DNA of 64,000 bases from Mercurialis annua (lineage: Eukaryota > Streptophyta > Magnoliopsida > Malpighiales > Euphorbiaceae): positions 6,140,501 to 6,204,500 of the forward strand of contig NC_065576.1 of NCBI RefSeq assembly GCF_937616625.2. The letters run 5' to 3'. Shown here piece by piece: positions 10,698 through 22,541 of this stretch. Under the pieces are notes generated by a model. The model did no database searches and was not told the DNA's origin. It saw only the letters and a program-made list of their open reading frames with translations. Made by a program: the position numbers and the translations under genes. The number at the start of each line of letters is the position of its first letter. Positions within the stretch are counted from its first letter, which is position 1.

Positions 10698-13533
10698 TGT
10701 CACGACCCAATTTCGTGGATCGTGACCGGCGCTAGGGTATGGGTATGGTCGTACCAAAACCCGTAGCAAGCCTTGCGGAAAAACAATAAACAATATAAAT
10801 AACTTAAATATCTGAAAAGTTCAACAGCATGCCTTATATATAAATAAATAATATTCCAGAGTGAACATGGCAAATATAAATAGTCGCTCAAATCGACAAT
10901 CCCAAAGTACAATAATAAGTAATGTATAAACTAGTTCTACTGCGGTCTAAGAGTTCGAAAAATAGAAACTAGTTTAATAACATAAAAACCTCCGAGGAGT
11001 CAAAAGAATCGGAGTGAACCAGCTTTCAAATCATAAACCTGGAAAATTTGGGAAAACAACGGGGTCAGATATACTGAGATGAGTTCGCAATACTATTTAC
11101 ATTTATTAAGTTTAAAACCCTTAAATCAAAACATTTTTATACTAATATAATATGATTATGGAAAAACAGTATTGAAATGATCCCAGCGTAAGTATGACAT
11201 AGCATACCGATAACCCAGAGTGGACGGGAACAAATCCTCGTCAAATAAATATACCAGCGTGAGCAAGACTTTAGTCTGCCGTTTCCCAGAGTACTTACCG
11301 GTGCACACAGTCTCGATACAAGCCTATCGAGTAGCTCGTTTCAATCCAGTTCCATAATCCGTAAAAACAGTTCACAAACATTTATAATATTAAAATACGA
11401 TGCGGTACTTAATAAAGCGGTAAATAGCACTACAAACTCACTGCTTGCTTATCCACGTGATCTTGGCAAACAGCTAACCCTGCGTAGACTCCGAAGCACG
11501 AGCAGTCGACGGGTCTAAAATAATAAATAGGTTAAAATCTGTTGACCCCTAACTCTAAGATCACTAGACACCACGTAGGACTAGCACAATTAAATAACCA
11601 GATAAATCACAGAGAACACAATTCTCAAATAAAATGTAATGCCGTAATTAATTTAAGACTATTGAGTTCGTACTTAAATTCAATCCGAAAATATTATTAA
11701 AATAATATTTAATTGATAAATAAAATCAATTCCTCAAATAGTGGGTTAGCCGAGTTTTTCAAAAACTACCAAGCTAAACCCACATGTCGGTGACCCAAGT
11801 CCAAACCGACCCAAACCAATATTCCAGAGTTTATAAACCAAAGTTTATAATTAATATTAAATAAGATATTAATTAATATCAAAATAGAACTCAATAACTT
11901 GAAACTCAAGTAATTAAATATTACCGGCAATTATCTCAATTAATTAAATAACAAACAAAGCTAAAATATAAATTTACTTCCAAAGGCATTCTAAGCCAAA
12001 AATATCAATTTAACAATTAAATAATAATTAATAATAATTATTAATTTAATTTTTAAATATTCAAATATTATTTTTAGGCCTTAAAAATAATATACTTAAT
12101 TTGACAAACTTTTAAATAAAATAAAATCCCCAATACTTATTTAATATAGTCAATATAAAATTTTACTTATAACCATAATAAAATTAATATCTAATTTAAA
12201 CTAAAAATATTAATGCCCGGAGAAATTTCAATTTATAAATAATATTATCATTTAAAATGCTAATTAATAAATTGAAACCAATTTTGTAAATTGAAATTAA
12301 AAATCATTTAAAAGAGTTAAAAGATAAGTTTAGGAATCAATAGATTTAATGCATAAAACTTTAGTGACTGAAGTAACCATTTAACCAAACAAAATTAAAA
12401 TAAGCTAATCAACCATTGACACACAATCATCTTCAACCCCCAACATAAGCCTAACCCGCCCATCATTACAATTCAATTACAGAAGCTCAAAACCATAACT
12501 CCTTATGAAATCAAAACTTACCAAGACATCTCTCAACAATAATCAAATCATAACTTGAATTACAAGGAACACGTAACCAATAAAAATTACAGAAACAAGG
12601 CCTATCAATTATAACAAAAACCGGCAGTAGCTTATCAAGTTTTTCACTGCTTATAACTATATAAAACGATGGAACGGCGGCGATTGGTACGGGTTCGTTT
12701 ACGTACCGTTTGATGAACGGAAAGTGTAGAAACGTAGATGCGTGAGTCTACTTTCACGGGAAACAAACGGAATTGATTTCGACCTCCGAACGGCTGCCAA
12801 ACAAATTAAAATCCCAAGAGATCGATTTAATAGCAAAAACAGAATTTCTTAAAAACGGTAAAACGGCGGCGATTGATACGAGAAATATAGCGTACCGTTT
12901 TACGAAACGAAAATTGGGATTTGTAGATACGTGAGTCTTCTTCGACTGGAATGTTTCGGAACTGGATTTGGATCTGAAACGAGTGAGATATCAGTTATGA
13001 ACGGAGGCGTCGTTTATTGATCAAAACTGAAATATTAATCAACTCACCGAAGATTTTTGACAAACTTTGGTTGATGATTTCGGAAAGGATTCTCGGCGAA
13101 ATTGAATGAGGAAAGCGGCTAGGGCTAGACTGATGTGTGGTGAAGATATTTGGTTTAGAAAGCGTTTTTAAAACGCGGATAGATCGAGAGAAATCAGGGG
13201 GCAAAACTGCCCCCCTGAAATTCCGCAGCAGGTCTCGTACGAGACCTGCACATCCCGTACGAGACCAGGTCTCGGTTCAACGAGACCTGGTCCAACCGAC
13301 ACCTGGTCCAACCGATTCTGGTTGGACCGAACCCGACCCGGAACTTTTTTTTTTTTTTTAAATATAAAAAATATATTTTCGAAACCCGGATTTTAATTAA
13401 CTTTTTTTTTTCTAACCCGGACTTAAAATTAAACCATTTCCGAATCGACTGATAAAATAAATTTAATTACGTCGACAACTAAATTGTTACCGGAACTCGT
13501 AACTTAAACTTCAAAATTTTACGGGATATTACA
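10698..13533 (-). repeat. 3' LTR of the gypsy element
   Basis: 2836 bp, read on the minus strand from TGTAATATCCCG to GGGTCGTGACA. It retains a 53-bp segment (between AACCCG repeats at 13330 and 13383) that is missing from the other LTR. It holds a 22-bp perfect palindrome at 13228-13249 within a cluster of related inverted repeats. Confidence 0.95.
13228..13335. repeat. Palindrome and inverted-repeat cluster in the gypsy LTR
   Basis: A perfect 22-bp palindrome with core GGTCTCGTACGAGACC (13228-13249) is followed by more GAGACC/GGTCTC and CCTGGTCCAACCG copies in both orientations up to about 13330. The same cluster lies at 21424-21530 in the 5' LTR, about 150-250 bp into the LTR, so probably in U3. 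Confidence 0.85.
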
Positions 13534-13544
13534 TTCTCCCCAAC
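13534..13544 (-). other. Polypurine tract of the gypsy element
   Basis: GTTGGGGAGAA on the minus strand directly abuts the 3' LTR start. This is the expected plus-strand priming site for reverse transcription. Confidence 0.85.
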
Positions 13545-13653
13545 TTATTAAAAATTCGTCCTCGAATTTAATCACAATTAACACATAACACTTAAAATAA
13601 CACAACACAAGTAAAACTCACAAAAATTTCACATAGCAAATAATTTTCGTACC

Positions 13654-15036
13654 TCAAGGAAAAAGAAAAGGATAGCGACTCCGCATATCCGACTCGGTCT
13701 CCCAAGTGCACTCCTCAACAGAATGGTTCCGCCAAAGAACCTTGACCATCGGAATCTCCTTACTCCGTAACTTACGAACCTGCGTATCAACAATCTCTAC
13801 AGGCTGCTCCTCGTAAGATAGCTCATGGTCAATCTCAACACTCTGGGGTACTATCACGTGAGAAGGATCAGAAATACACTTCCTCAACATGGAAATGTGA
13901 AACACTGGGTGAACCAACGACATATCTGGTGGCAACGCTAACTTATACGCCACTGCTCCAATACGCTCAATGATCTCATACGGACCAACATATCTCGGTG
14001 CTAACTTCCCCTTAACACCGAAACGCACAACGCCCTTCATAGGCGAAACCCGAAGAAACACGAAATCTCCAACCCGAAACTCCATGTCTTTTCTCTTCGG
14101 ATCAGCATAACTCTTATGCCGACTAAACGCTGTCTCCAATCTCCGCTTGATCAATGGTACCTTCTCTGAGGTAATCTGAATAATCTCTGCTCCCGAGAGC
14201 TTGCGCTCGCCAACCTCCTCCCAGCAGATAGGAGATCGACACTTGCGCCCGTACAAGGCCTCATAAGGTTCCATCTCGATACTAGCGTGGTAACTGTTGT
14301 TGTAGGAAAACTCAATCAAAGGCAAATGAGTATCCCAGCTACCCTGAAAATCCAGAACACACATCCTGAGCATGTCCTCCAAGGTCTGAATAGTCCTCTC
14401 AGACTGACCGTCAGTCTGAGGATGAAAAGCAGTACTGAAATCCAATCTCGTACCCAAAGATTCCTGCATCGCTTTCCAAAACCGAGAGGTGAAAACTGAA
14501 CCTCTGTCCGAAACTATCGACACTGGTACACCATGGAGACTCACAATCCGATCGATGTACAACTGTGCCAACTTCGAAGCCTGGTAAGTAACCTTGATCG
14601 GTAAGAAGTGAGCTGACTTGGTCAAACGGTCAACTATCACCCAAATCGAATCATACCCCTGTCGGGTGCGTGGCAAACCAACCACAAAATCCATAGCGAT
14701 TCGCTCCCATTTCCACTCTGGAATAGGTAGCGGTTGCAGATATCCAAACGGTCTCTGATGCTCTAACTTTACCTGCTGGCAAGTCAAACACTTAGACACG
14801 AACTCTGCAACATCCTTTTTCATTCCGCTCCACCAGTACGTACCCTTGAGATCATGGTACATCTTGGTAGAACCCGGATGAACACTATAAGCTGACTTGT
14901 GCGCTTCTTCCAGAATCTGGTCTCTCAAACCATCCGAATCCGGAACACACAGTCGAGAACCGTATTTGAGAACTCCGTCCGCCAGAACAAACTCAGAATT
15001 CCCATCCAGGTGGATCTCATCCATAATCCGTTTCAA
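13654..15036 (-). CDS. Gypsy pol, C-terminal part: integrase and chromodomain
   Basis: 460 codons in the same frame as the upstream gag-pol ORF and separated from it by a single TAA at 15054-15052, so this is the tail of one interrupted polyprotein. The integrase zinc site is H46, H53, C83 and C86. The catalytic triad is D116, D177 and E213, with 35 residues between D177 and E213, as in DDE integrases. A GPY module (G351-P352-Y353) follows. The end (about 408-455, with [16 protein letters not shown]) is a chromodomain, which in chromoviruses directs integration to chromatin. All key residues are present. The listed M is only the first internal methionine. It is not a natural start, so expression would need readthrough of the stop. 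Confidence 0.9.
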   Translation of the reverse strand: MKRIMDEIHLDGNSEFVLADGVLKYGSRLCVPDSDGLRDQILEEAHKSAYSVHPGSTKMYHDLKGTYWWSGMKKDVAEFVSKCLTCQQVKLEHQRPFGYLQPLPIPEWKWERIAMDFVVGLPRTRQGYDSIWVIVDRLTKSAHFLPIKVTYQASKLAQLYIDRIVSLHGVPVSIVSDRGSVFTSRFWKAMQESLGTRLDFSTAFHPQTDGQSERTIQTLEDMLRMCVLDFQGSWDTHLPLIEFSYNNSYHASIEMEPYEALYGRKCRSPICWEEVGERKLSGAEIIQITSEKVPLIKRRLETAFSRHKSYADPKRKDMEFRVGDFVFLRVSPMKGVVRFGVKGKLAPRYVGPYEIIERIGAVAYKLALPPDMSLVHPVFHISMLRKCISDPSHVIVPQSVEIDHELSYEEQPVEIVDTQVRKLRSKEIPMVKVLWRNHSVEECTWETESDMRSRYPFLFP

Positions 15037-15051
15037 TTGTGGATCCTCAGC

Positions 15052-18000
15052 TTATGAAGCTTTGATCCTATCAATCAAAACCGGTTGCACTTGCAACTGT
15101 GCCAATAAACAACCTTTCTGCGAAATCTGAAACCTGTAACCCGAAGCTAACAAACTATGCCACTCGCGAATCATGGGTCTCCGCCCAACCTCAGAAATAT
15201 GGGCCAAACTGCCCGAAGATTTGCGACTCAACGCATCGGCTACCACATTAGCCTTGCCCGGATGGTACTGAATAGAACAATCGTAGTCTTTCAGTAACTC
15301 CAACCATCTTCGCTGCCTCAGATTTAACTCACGCTGATCAAAGATGTACTTCAGACTCTTATGATCAGTAAAGATCTCGCAAGTCGCACCGTACAGATAG
15401 TGCCTCCAAATCTTGAGAGCAAAAACCACAGCTGCTAACTCCAGATCATGAGTAGGATAATTCACCTCATGCTTCTTCAGCTGGCGAGAAGCATAGGCAA
15501 TCACCTTACCATGTTGCATCAGAACGCAACCCAAACCGATACGGGAAGCATCACAATACACAGTGAACCCCTCAATGCCAGATGGCAAAGCTAACACAGG
15601 AGCTGTAGTCAAAATCTCTTTGAGCTTCTCAAAGCTCGCCTCGCACTTGTCAGTCCACTCAAACTTAACACCTTTCTGTGTCAATTTAGTCATCGGTGCA
15701 GATATTCTGGAGAAATCCTGCACGAACCGACGATAATAGCCAGCTAACCCCAGAAAACTTCTGATCTCGCTAACTGACCTCGGCCTCTGCCAATCCATAA
15801 CCGCCTCAATCTTCGTCGGATCAACCTTGATCCCATCCTTTGACACCACGTGTCCTAAGAAAGTAACTTGATCCAGCCAGAATTCGCACTTCGAGAACTT
15901 AGCATACAGCTGATGCTCACGCAAAGTCTGCAGTATCGTTCTCAAGTGGAAAGCATGCTCCTCCTCACTCCGGGAGTAAATCAGTATGTCATCAATAAAC
16001 ACAATGACAAACTGATCCAGAAACGGCTTGAATACCCGGTTCATCATATCCATAAACGCTGCTGGTGCGTTAGTCAACCCAAAGGACATGACCAGAAACT
16101 CGAAATGCCCATACCGCGTTCTGAAAGCAGTCTTAGGCACATCGACGTCTCGAATCCGAAGTTGATGATACCCGGAGCTCAAATCAATCTTCGAAAAGCA
16201 CTTAGCACCCTCCAACTGGTCGAACAAATCATCAATACGAGGAAGAGGATACCGGTTCTTGATAGTAACCTTGTTCAGCTGTCTGTAGTCAATACACAGC
16301 CGAAATGACCCATCCTTCTTCTTGACAAACAACACCGGAGCACCCCACGGAGAAGTACTCGGTCTGATAAAACCACTATCAAGCAATTCCTGTAACTGTT
16401 CCTTCAACTCTTTAAGCTCCGCAGGAGCCATCCGATACGGCGGTATCGAAATAGGAGCTGTGCCAGGAGCAACATCAATACAGAACTCGATGTCACGATC
16501 GGGTGGTAATCCAGGCAACTCCTCTGGAAATACATCAGTGAATTCATTCACTATCGGAACACTATGCACATCACCACTGTCACCCTCTAAGTCACGAACA
16601 ACTGCTAAAAAGGCCTGGCAACCCTTGCCCATCATACGCTTGGCCTTGATCGCCGAAATTAGATTCTTAGGCGCTTCTGTCTTTTCCCCTTGGAAGGAAA
16701 AAGGCATATCACCCGGAATCCCAAACAATACCGACTTCCCTCGACAGTCGATAGATGCAAAATGGCGTGAAAGCCAATCCATCCCCAAGATGACATCAAA
16801 AGTCAATACATCAAGCATAATCAAGTCAGCACTAAGCTCTCTACCATGTATAACCACAGAACAAGAAGGATAGACCACATCCACCACAACACAGTCAGAC
16901 AAAGGCGTAGATACAGATAAAGGCTCTAACAACCTAGATGGTGTCACACCCAATTTAGCAGCAAAACTCGATGAAACAAAAGAGTGTGTAGCACCCGCAT
17001 CAAATAAAACCAAGGCATCTACAAATGAAATGGGAATAGTACCTTGCACCACGGCGTTTGATGCACGAGCATTCTGAGGAGTCAGAGCAAATACTCTGGC
17101 CTGACCCTGTCCCTGTTGCGGTGCCTGAGAAGAACTGTAGCTACCCGAGCCTCTACCACCGTTTCCACGGCCACCAAAACCACGCCCTCCTGAACCACGG
17201 CCCCGCTGGCCACCAAACGAAGCGGCAGGTTGAGAATACCCTGCCGAAGGAGTGAAAACGGGCCTCTGCTGCTGAAAGAACGGCTGAGCAACACTAGCCG
17301 ATGACATCTGTTGCCCAGACGACGGACACTCCCTAGCAAAGTGACCCTGCTGGGCACAAGCATAGCAGCTACCTGGTGCAACTGTGCACTGTCCCGAATG
17401 TCTGCGCCTGCAGTTCTGACAAAACGGAACGCTAGAAGTACCACTGTAACCGCGACCAGATCCACGGCTATTCCCACTGTAACCCGAACTGTGAGAATAC
17501 GGCTGATACCCTTTTCGAACACCTCCTTTCTGACTCTTATACTGGGAAGGCTTGTGGTGATAGTTGCTGCTACCACCCTGCTGCCCAACACTCGCCTTCT
17601 TCGTCTCAGTCATTTTCCCAAAGTGCAGTAAATTTGCCTCCATCCGACGGGCACTGTCCACTACAGCAGAAAATTCCTTGGTCGTCTCAGTCAGAAGACT
17701 AATAAAGTCAGCACCCAGACCCTTCACGTATCTATCGTTCACCCTTTGTTGTTCAGTCTGCAGATCTGGGGCAAAGCGACTAAGTCTCACGAACTCAGTA
17801 GTGTACTCGTGTACCGATCTGTCATCTCTCTTCAGAACCAGCAGTCTGTCTCTGAAACCCTCTGTCACTGAAAATGGCAAGAAGAAAGCTCTGAATCTCG
17901 CCACAAACTGAGCCCAGGAGATGGTAGCCATTGCAGCATGAACAGAGCTACGAAACCAGTCCCCAGCTGAACCCTTCATTGACATCTCTACCAGAACGAT

Positions 18001-18558
18001 GGTCTGACGCTCTGTAGCCTGTAGTCGCCGAGCATTCTGCTCAACCTCCTCGAGAAAATCCAGCGCGTCTCCGGAACCGTCAAACTCTGTTGGCTTCAGC
18101 CTCATGTAAGCCAATACCAGCTCCCTGTCAGTGGTTCCAACACCACCAACCGCAACACCACCAGCCTGTGGTGCCTGTTGCTGCACGATCTGTCCCAGCA
18201 TAGCATACTGGTTCTGCATAGCGATCTGTCCCGCCTGCAGTTGCACTTGATTATTCTGGAGTGCAGTGATCCCAGCCAAAAACGTCGTGAAGTCAAATGG
18301 ATCGATAGGAGCTTGTGGTACACCTGGTGCCTGAACGCCTGCACCACCACGTCCCCTACCTCTACCTCCAGCAGCCTGACCTCTGCCACCCCGACCTCTG
18401 CCAGCTCGGCCTCTACCGGCCGGAACTCCACCTGCACGTCCTCTGCCAACTTGAACCTCTGGTTCATGTTGGTCGACCTCAATTGACATAGCGTCATCAG
18501 CTTCAGCCTCAGCTGCAGCACGCCTACGAGTATTCATTCCTAAGAATGAAACAAACAA
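15052..18558 (-). CDS. Gypsy gag-pol, N-terminal part: Gag, protease, reverse transcriptase, RNase H
   Basis: 1168 codons ending at a TAA (15054-15052) that lies between RNase H and integrase. The first ATG is 18558. The second, at 18537 ([11 protein letters not shown]), looks like the better Gag start. A Gly/Arg/Gln-rich N-terminus leads into the Gag domain (about 150-310) and one CCHC knuckle, [14 protein letters not shown] (about 396-410). The aspartic protease has its DAGA motif near residue 518, where most relatives have DSGA or DTGA. The reverse transcriptase spans about 690-870, with [13 protein letters not shown] and the catalytic FIDD near 853. RNase H starts near 998 (VYCDAS). Apart from the terminal stop the frame is open. 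Expressed, this part would lack integrase, so the copy is probably not autonomous. Confidence 0.93.
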   Translation of the reverse strand: MFVSFLGMNTRRRAAAEAEADDAMSIEVDQHEPEVQVGRGRAGGVPAGRGRAGRGRGGRGQAAGGRGRGRGGAGVQAPGVPQAPIDPFDFTTFLAGITALQNNQVQLQAGQIAMQNQYAMLGQIVQQQAPQAGGVAVGGVGTTDRELVLAYMRLKPTEFDGSGDALDFLEEVEQNARRLQATERQTIVLVEMSMKGSAGDWFRSSVHAAMATISWAQFVARFRAFFLPFSVTEGFRDRLLVLKRDDRSVHEYTTEFVRLSRFAPDLQTEQQRVNDRYVKGLGADFISLLTETTKEFSAVVDSARRMEANLLHFGKMTETKKASVGQQGGSSNYHHKPSQYKSQKGGVRKGYQPYSHSSGYSGNSRGSGRGYSGTSSVPFCQNCRRRHSGQCTVAPGSCYACAQQGHFARECPSSGQQMSSASVAQPFFQQQRPVFTPSAGYSQPAASFGGQRGRGSGGRGFGGRGNGGRGSGSYSSSQAPQQGQGQARVFALTPQNARASNAVVQGTIPISFVDALVLFDAGATHSFVSSSFAAKLGVTPSRLLEPLSVSTPLSDCVVVDVVYPSCSVVIHGRELSADLIMLDVLTFDVILGMDWLSRHFASIDCRGKSVLFGIPGDMPFSFQGEKTEAPKNLISAIKAKRMMGKGCQAFLAVVRDLEGDSGDVHSVPIVNEFTDVFPEELPGLPPDRDIEFCIDVAPGTAPISIPPYRMAPAELKELKEQLQELLDSGFIRPSTSPWGAPVLFVKKKDGSFRLCIDYRQLNKVTIKNRYPLPRIDDLFDQLEGAKCFSKIDLSSGYHQLRIRDVDVPKTAFRTRYGHFEFLVMSFGLTNAPAAFMDMMNRVFKPFLDQFVIVFIDDILIYSRSEEEHAFHLRTILQTLREHQLYAKFSKCEFWLDQVTFLGHVVSKDGIKVDPTKIEAVMDWQRPRSVSEIRSFLGLAGYYRRFVQDFSRISAPMTKLTQKGVKFEWTDKCEASFEKLKEILTTAPVLALPSGIEGFTVYCDASRIGLGCVLMQHGKVIAYASRQLKKHEVNYPTHDLELAAVVFALKIWRHYLYGATCEIFTDHKSLKYIFDQRELNLRQRRWLELLKDYDCSIQYHPGKANVVADALSRKSSGSLAHISEVGRRPMIREWHSLLASGYRFQISQKGCLLAQLQVQPVLIDRIKAS

Positions 18559-18893
18559 TTCTTAAATAATGCCCACTTGGCAACACCCAGAGTATAATTT
18601 AACAGCTCAAAAATTAACAATTTATCCAGAGTAATAACACAAACATTCCAGAGTAAAGCAAAAATTTCGCAAAGTAAAACATTAGTAACACATAAGACCG
18701 ACTCAAACATCCCTAAAGGTGAAGGTAGAAAGTTTTAAAAACAAAAGATGACGTTTCAAAAGACAAAACTTGAATCCTAATTCCGCAGTAGATCCTATGA
18801 CACAACTATAACACTTAACATGCCTTAACGCGATAAACACGTAACATGAGAAAATTTGGCCTTAGTTCGAAACTAAAGCTCTGATACCAACTT
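18559..18893 (-). other. Gypsy untranslated leader with primer-binding site
   Basis: The leader between 5' LTR and gag. The primer-binding site TGGTATCAGAGC (18889-18878 on the minus strand) is an exact match to the 3' end complement of initiator-Met tRNA type sites and lies 4 nt from the LTR. Confidence 0.85.
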
Positions 18894-21676
18894 TGTCACG
18901 ACCCAATTTCGTGGATCGTGACCGGCGCTAGGGTATGGGTATGGTCGTACCAAAACCCGTAGCAAGCCTTGCGGAAAAACAATAAACAATATAAATAACT
19001 TAAATATCTGAAAAGTTCAACAGCATGCCTTATATATAAATAAATAATATTCCAGAGTGAACATGGCAAATATAAATAGTCGCTCAAATCGACAATCCCA
19101 AAGTACAATAATAAGTAATGTATAAACTAGTTCTACTGCGGTCTAAGAGTTCGAAAAATAGAAACTAGTTTAATAACATAAAAACCTCCGAGGAGTCAAA
19201 AGAATCGGAGTGAACCAGCTTTCAAATCATAAACCTGGAAAATTTGGGAAAACAACGGGGTCAGATATACTGAGATGAGTTCGCAATACTATTTACATTT
19301 ATTAAGTTTAAAACCCTTAAATCAAAACATTTTTATACTAATATAATATGATTATGGAAAAACAGTATTGAAATGATCCCAGCGTAAGTATGACATAGCA
19401 TACCGATAACCCAGAGTGGACGGGAACAAATCCTCGTCAAATAAATATACCAGCGTGAGCAAGACTTTAGTCTGCCGTTTCCCAGAGTACTTACCGGTGC
19501 ACACAGTCTCGATACAAGCCTATCGAGTAGCTCGTTTCAATCCAGTTCCATAATCCGTAAAAACAGTTCACAAACATTTATAATATTAAAATACGATGCG
19601 GTACTTAATAAAGCGGTAAATAGCACTACAAACTCACTGCTTGCTTATCCACGTGATCTTGGCAAACAGCTAACCCTGCGTAGACTCCGAAGCACGAGCA
19701 GTCGACGGGTCTAAAATAATAAATAGGTTAAAATCTGTTGACCCCTAACTCTAAGATCACTAGACACCACGTAGGACTAGCACAATTAAATAACCAGATA
19801 AATCACAGAGAACACAATTCTCAAATAAAATGTAATGCCGTAATTAATTTAAGACTATTGAGTTCGTACTTAAATTCAGTCCGAAAATATTATTAAAATA
19901 ATATTTAATTGATAAATAAAATCAATTCCTCAAATAGTGGGTTAGCCGAGTTTTTCAAAAACTACCAAGCTAAACCCACATGTCGGTGACCCAAGTCCAA
20001 ACCGACCCAAACCAATATTCCAGAGTTTATAAACCAAAGTTTATAATTAATATTAAATAAGATATTAATTAATATCAAAATAGAACTCAATAACTTGAAA
20101 CTCAAGTAATTAAATATTACCGGCAATTATCTCAATTAATTAAATAACAAACAAAGCTAAAATATAAATTTACTTCCAAAGGCATTCTAAGCCAAAAATA
20201 TCAATTTAACAATTAAATAATAATTAATAATAATTATTAATTTAATTTTTAAATATTCAAATATTATTTTTAGGCCTTAAAAATAATATACTTAATTTGA
20301 CAAACTTTTAAATAAAATAAAATCCCCAATACTTATTTAATATAGTCAATATAAAATTTTACTTATAACCATAATAAAATTAATATCTAATTTAAACTAA
20401 AAATATTAATGCCCGGAGAAATTTCAATTTATAAATAATATTATCATTTAAAATGCTAATTAATAAATTGAAACCAATTTTGTAAATTGAAATTAAAAAT
20501 CATTTAAAAGAGTTAAAAGATAAGTTTAGGAATCAATAGATTTAATGCATAAAACTTTAGTGACTGAAGTAACCATTTAACCAAATAAAATTAAAATAAG
20601 CTAATCAACCATTGACACACAATCATCTTCAACCCCCAACATAAGCCTAACCCGCCCATCATTACAATTCAATTACAGAAGCTCAAAACCATAACTCCTT
20701 ATGAAATCAAAACTTACCAAGACATCTCTCAACAATAATCAAATCATAACTTGAATTACAAGGAACACGTAACCAATAAAAATCACAGAAACAAGGCCTA
20801 TCAATTATAACAAAAACCGGCAGTAGCTTATCAAGTTTTTCACTGCTTATAACTATATAAAACGATGGAACGGCGGCGATTGGTACGGGTTCGTTTACGT
20901 ACCGTTTGATGAACGGAAAGTGTAGAAACGTAGATGCGTGAGTCTACTTTCACGGGAAACAAACGGAATTGATTTCGACCTCCGAACGGCTGCCAAACAA
21001 ATTAAAATCCCAAGAGATCGATTTAATAGCAAAAACAGAATTTCTTAAAAACGGTAAAACGGCGGCGATTGATACGAGAAATATAGCGTACCGTTTTACG
21101 AAACGAAAATTGGGATTTGTAGATACGTGAGTCTTCTTCGACTGGAACGTTTCGGAACTGGATTTGGATCTGAAACGAGTGAGATATCAGTTATGAACGG
21201 AGGCGTCGTTTATTGATCAAAACTGAAATATTAATCAACTCACCGAAGATTTTTGACAAACTTTGGTTGATGATTTCGGAAAGGATTCTCGGCGAAATTG
21301 AATGAGGAAAGCGGCTAGGGCTAGACTGATGTGTGGTGAAGATATTTGGTTTAGAAAGCGTTTTTAAAACGCGGATAGATCGAGAGAAATCAGGGGGCAA
21401 AACTGCCCCCCTGAAATTCCGCAGCAGGTCTCGTACGAGACCTGCACATCCCGTACGAGACCAGGTCTCGGTTCAACGAGACCTGGTCCAACCGACACCT
21501 GGTCCAACCGATTCTGGTTGGACCGAACCCGGATTTTAATTAACTTTTTTTTTTCTAACCCGGACTTAAAATTAAACCATTTCCGAATCGACTGATAAAA
21601 TAAATTTAATTACGTCGACAACTAAATTGTTACCGGAACTCGTAACTTAAACTTCAAAATTTTACGGGATATTACA
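18894..21676 (-). repeat. 5' LTR of the gypsy element
   Basis: 2783 bp, near-identical to the other LTR. Differences seen by eye are four transitions (near 19876, 20586, 20784 and 21149) and a 53-bp deletion at about 21530 between AACCCG direct repeats. As the upstream LTR on the coding strand it should contain the element's promoter. Confidence 0.95.
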
Positions 21677-21681
21677 ATTAG

Positions 21682-22263
21682 GACTCTATTAATGAAGTGT
21701 TTGGGAGAAGGATAACTTTGTTATCATTGGCTAACTAGGAAGTATAAATCCAATTAGGATTAATATTCCTAATGCCATATAGACTATTTATTCACTATAT
21801 ATACACTATCTTATTCACCTTTTAGAAGACACCAAAAAAATCGAACACACAATGTAGACATTGATGTGAATAAGGGGAAAAGGGGGTGTGTGTGATGTGA
21901 GGAATATAAGTTAATTCTTACCCTTTTTGGTACTTCTTGTAGAGAGAGAAACACTTTGTGGGTTTTTCTTCTAAGGGCATATTTACTAGAGATGTTCTCT
22001 ATTTGGTGATTCTCCACCAATTTTGTACTCCTTTTGATGATTAGTGGATGGCTCGAATCTTTCGCCCGTGGATGTACGCTTTAATGCAGACCCACGTAAA
22101 TCTCTTGTGTTATTTATTATTTTGCTATATTATTGTTTGTTGATCAAATCCATAATTAAATACCTACCAATGGTTTCGATTCCGCTGCGCATACCAATCC
22201 GGTCAAGAACCGGTCACGACAATTGGTACCAAAGATTCAACAATCGGTATCAATGTTTCAACA
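21682..22263 (+). repeat. 3' LTR of the Copia-type element, right fragment
   Basis: 582 bp continuing the 3' LTR after the gypsy insertion. 41 + 582 = 623 bp, exactly the length of the intact 5' LTR. Ends CAACA followed by the TGCAC target duplication (22264-22268). Confidence 0.93.
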
Positions 22264-22541
22264 TGCACCCCTATTTATATAACCCGTAAAAAAAATTCTA
22301 GTTTCATAAATTGAATAAAATAATCACCATCTTAGTTTGATCAGTGAAATGTAGTCTGCAAGCTATAATTTGAACATATATAGGGTTTTACTGTTACCGT
22401 TGGTTGGCCAAACCAGAAGAAAAATTTAACCCATGATCGATGAAAAATTAATATTCAATATGTTACATTATAGCTACTAACATAGTTTAATATTATTTTT
22501 TTCTTATAAAGAGAAAATTAAATAGGGGTACTTTTTAAAAA

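Larger units (their letters stand above)
10698..21676 (-). mobile_element. Full-length Ty3/gypsy chromovirus (Tekay/Del-like) LTR retrotransposon
   Basis: 10,979 bp inserted in the Copia 3' LTR, flanked by a perfect 5-bp duplication ATTAG (10693-10697 and 21677-21681). It is coded on the minus strand, so its 5' LTR is the right one (18894-21676) and its 3' LTR the left one (10698-13533). The primer-binding site is a perfect TGGTATCAGAGC (18889-18878) and the purine tract GTTGGGGAGAA lies at 13544-13534. The order gag, protease, reverse transcriptase, RNase H, integrase, chromodomain identifies a chromovirus. The long LTRs and this domain set suggest the Tekay/Del clade. The LTRs differ by four transitions that I can see and one 53-bp deletion, which implies recent insertion. 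One in-frame stop interrupts pol. Confidence 0.95.
7346..22263 (+). mobile_element. Short non-autonomous Copia-type LTR retrotransposon hosting two other transposons
   Basis: The element is bounded by 5-bp duplications TGCAC (7341-7345 and 22264-22268). Its 5' LTR is 7346-7968. The 3' LTR is split by the gypsy insertion into 10657-10697 and 21682-22263. Each LTR is 623 bp, runs from TGTTGG to CAACA, and differs from the other by one base seen (C at 7938, A in the copy). A degenerate primer-binding site (TGATATCGGAGC, 2 mismatches to the initiator-Met tRNA type) follows the 5' LTR. The purine tract AAGGTGGAGAT precedes the 3' LTR, as is usual for Copia elements. With both inserts removed it is about 2.4 kb with about 1.2 kb of interior lacking any gag or pol ORF. 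It must have used enzymes from another element. Confidence 0.85.

Noticed and set aside
10700..13361. ORFs of 69-74 codons inside the gypsy LTR (10700-10912, 12995-13204, 13137-13361)
   Set aside because: They recur in the other LTR because the sequence is duplicated, not because they are conserved as proteins. No domain seen.
15052..15054. Frameshift between the two gypsy ORFs
   Set aside because: Both ORFs are in the same frame (18558 and 15036 are congruent modulo 3). The break is a single stop codon.
15868..17911. Plus-strand ORFs of 65-183 codons across the gypsy gag-pol region
   Set aside because: They lie antisense to an evolutionarily recognisable gag-pol frame, have no domain of their own and are explained as shadows of GC-richer coding DNA.
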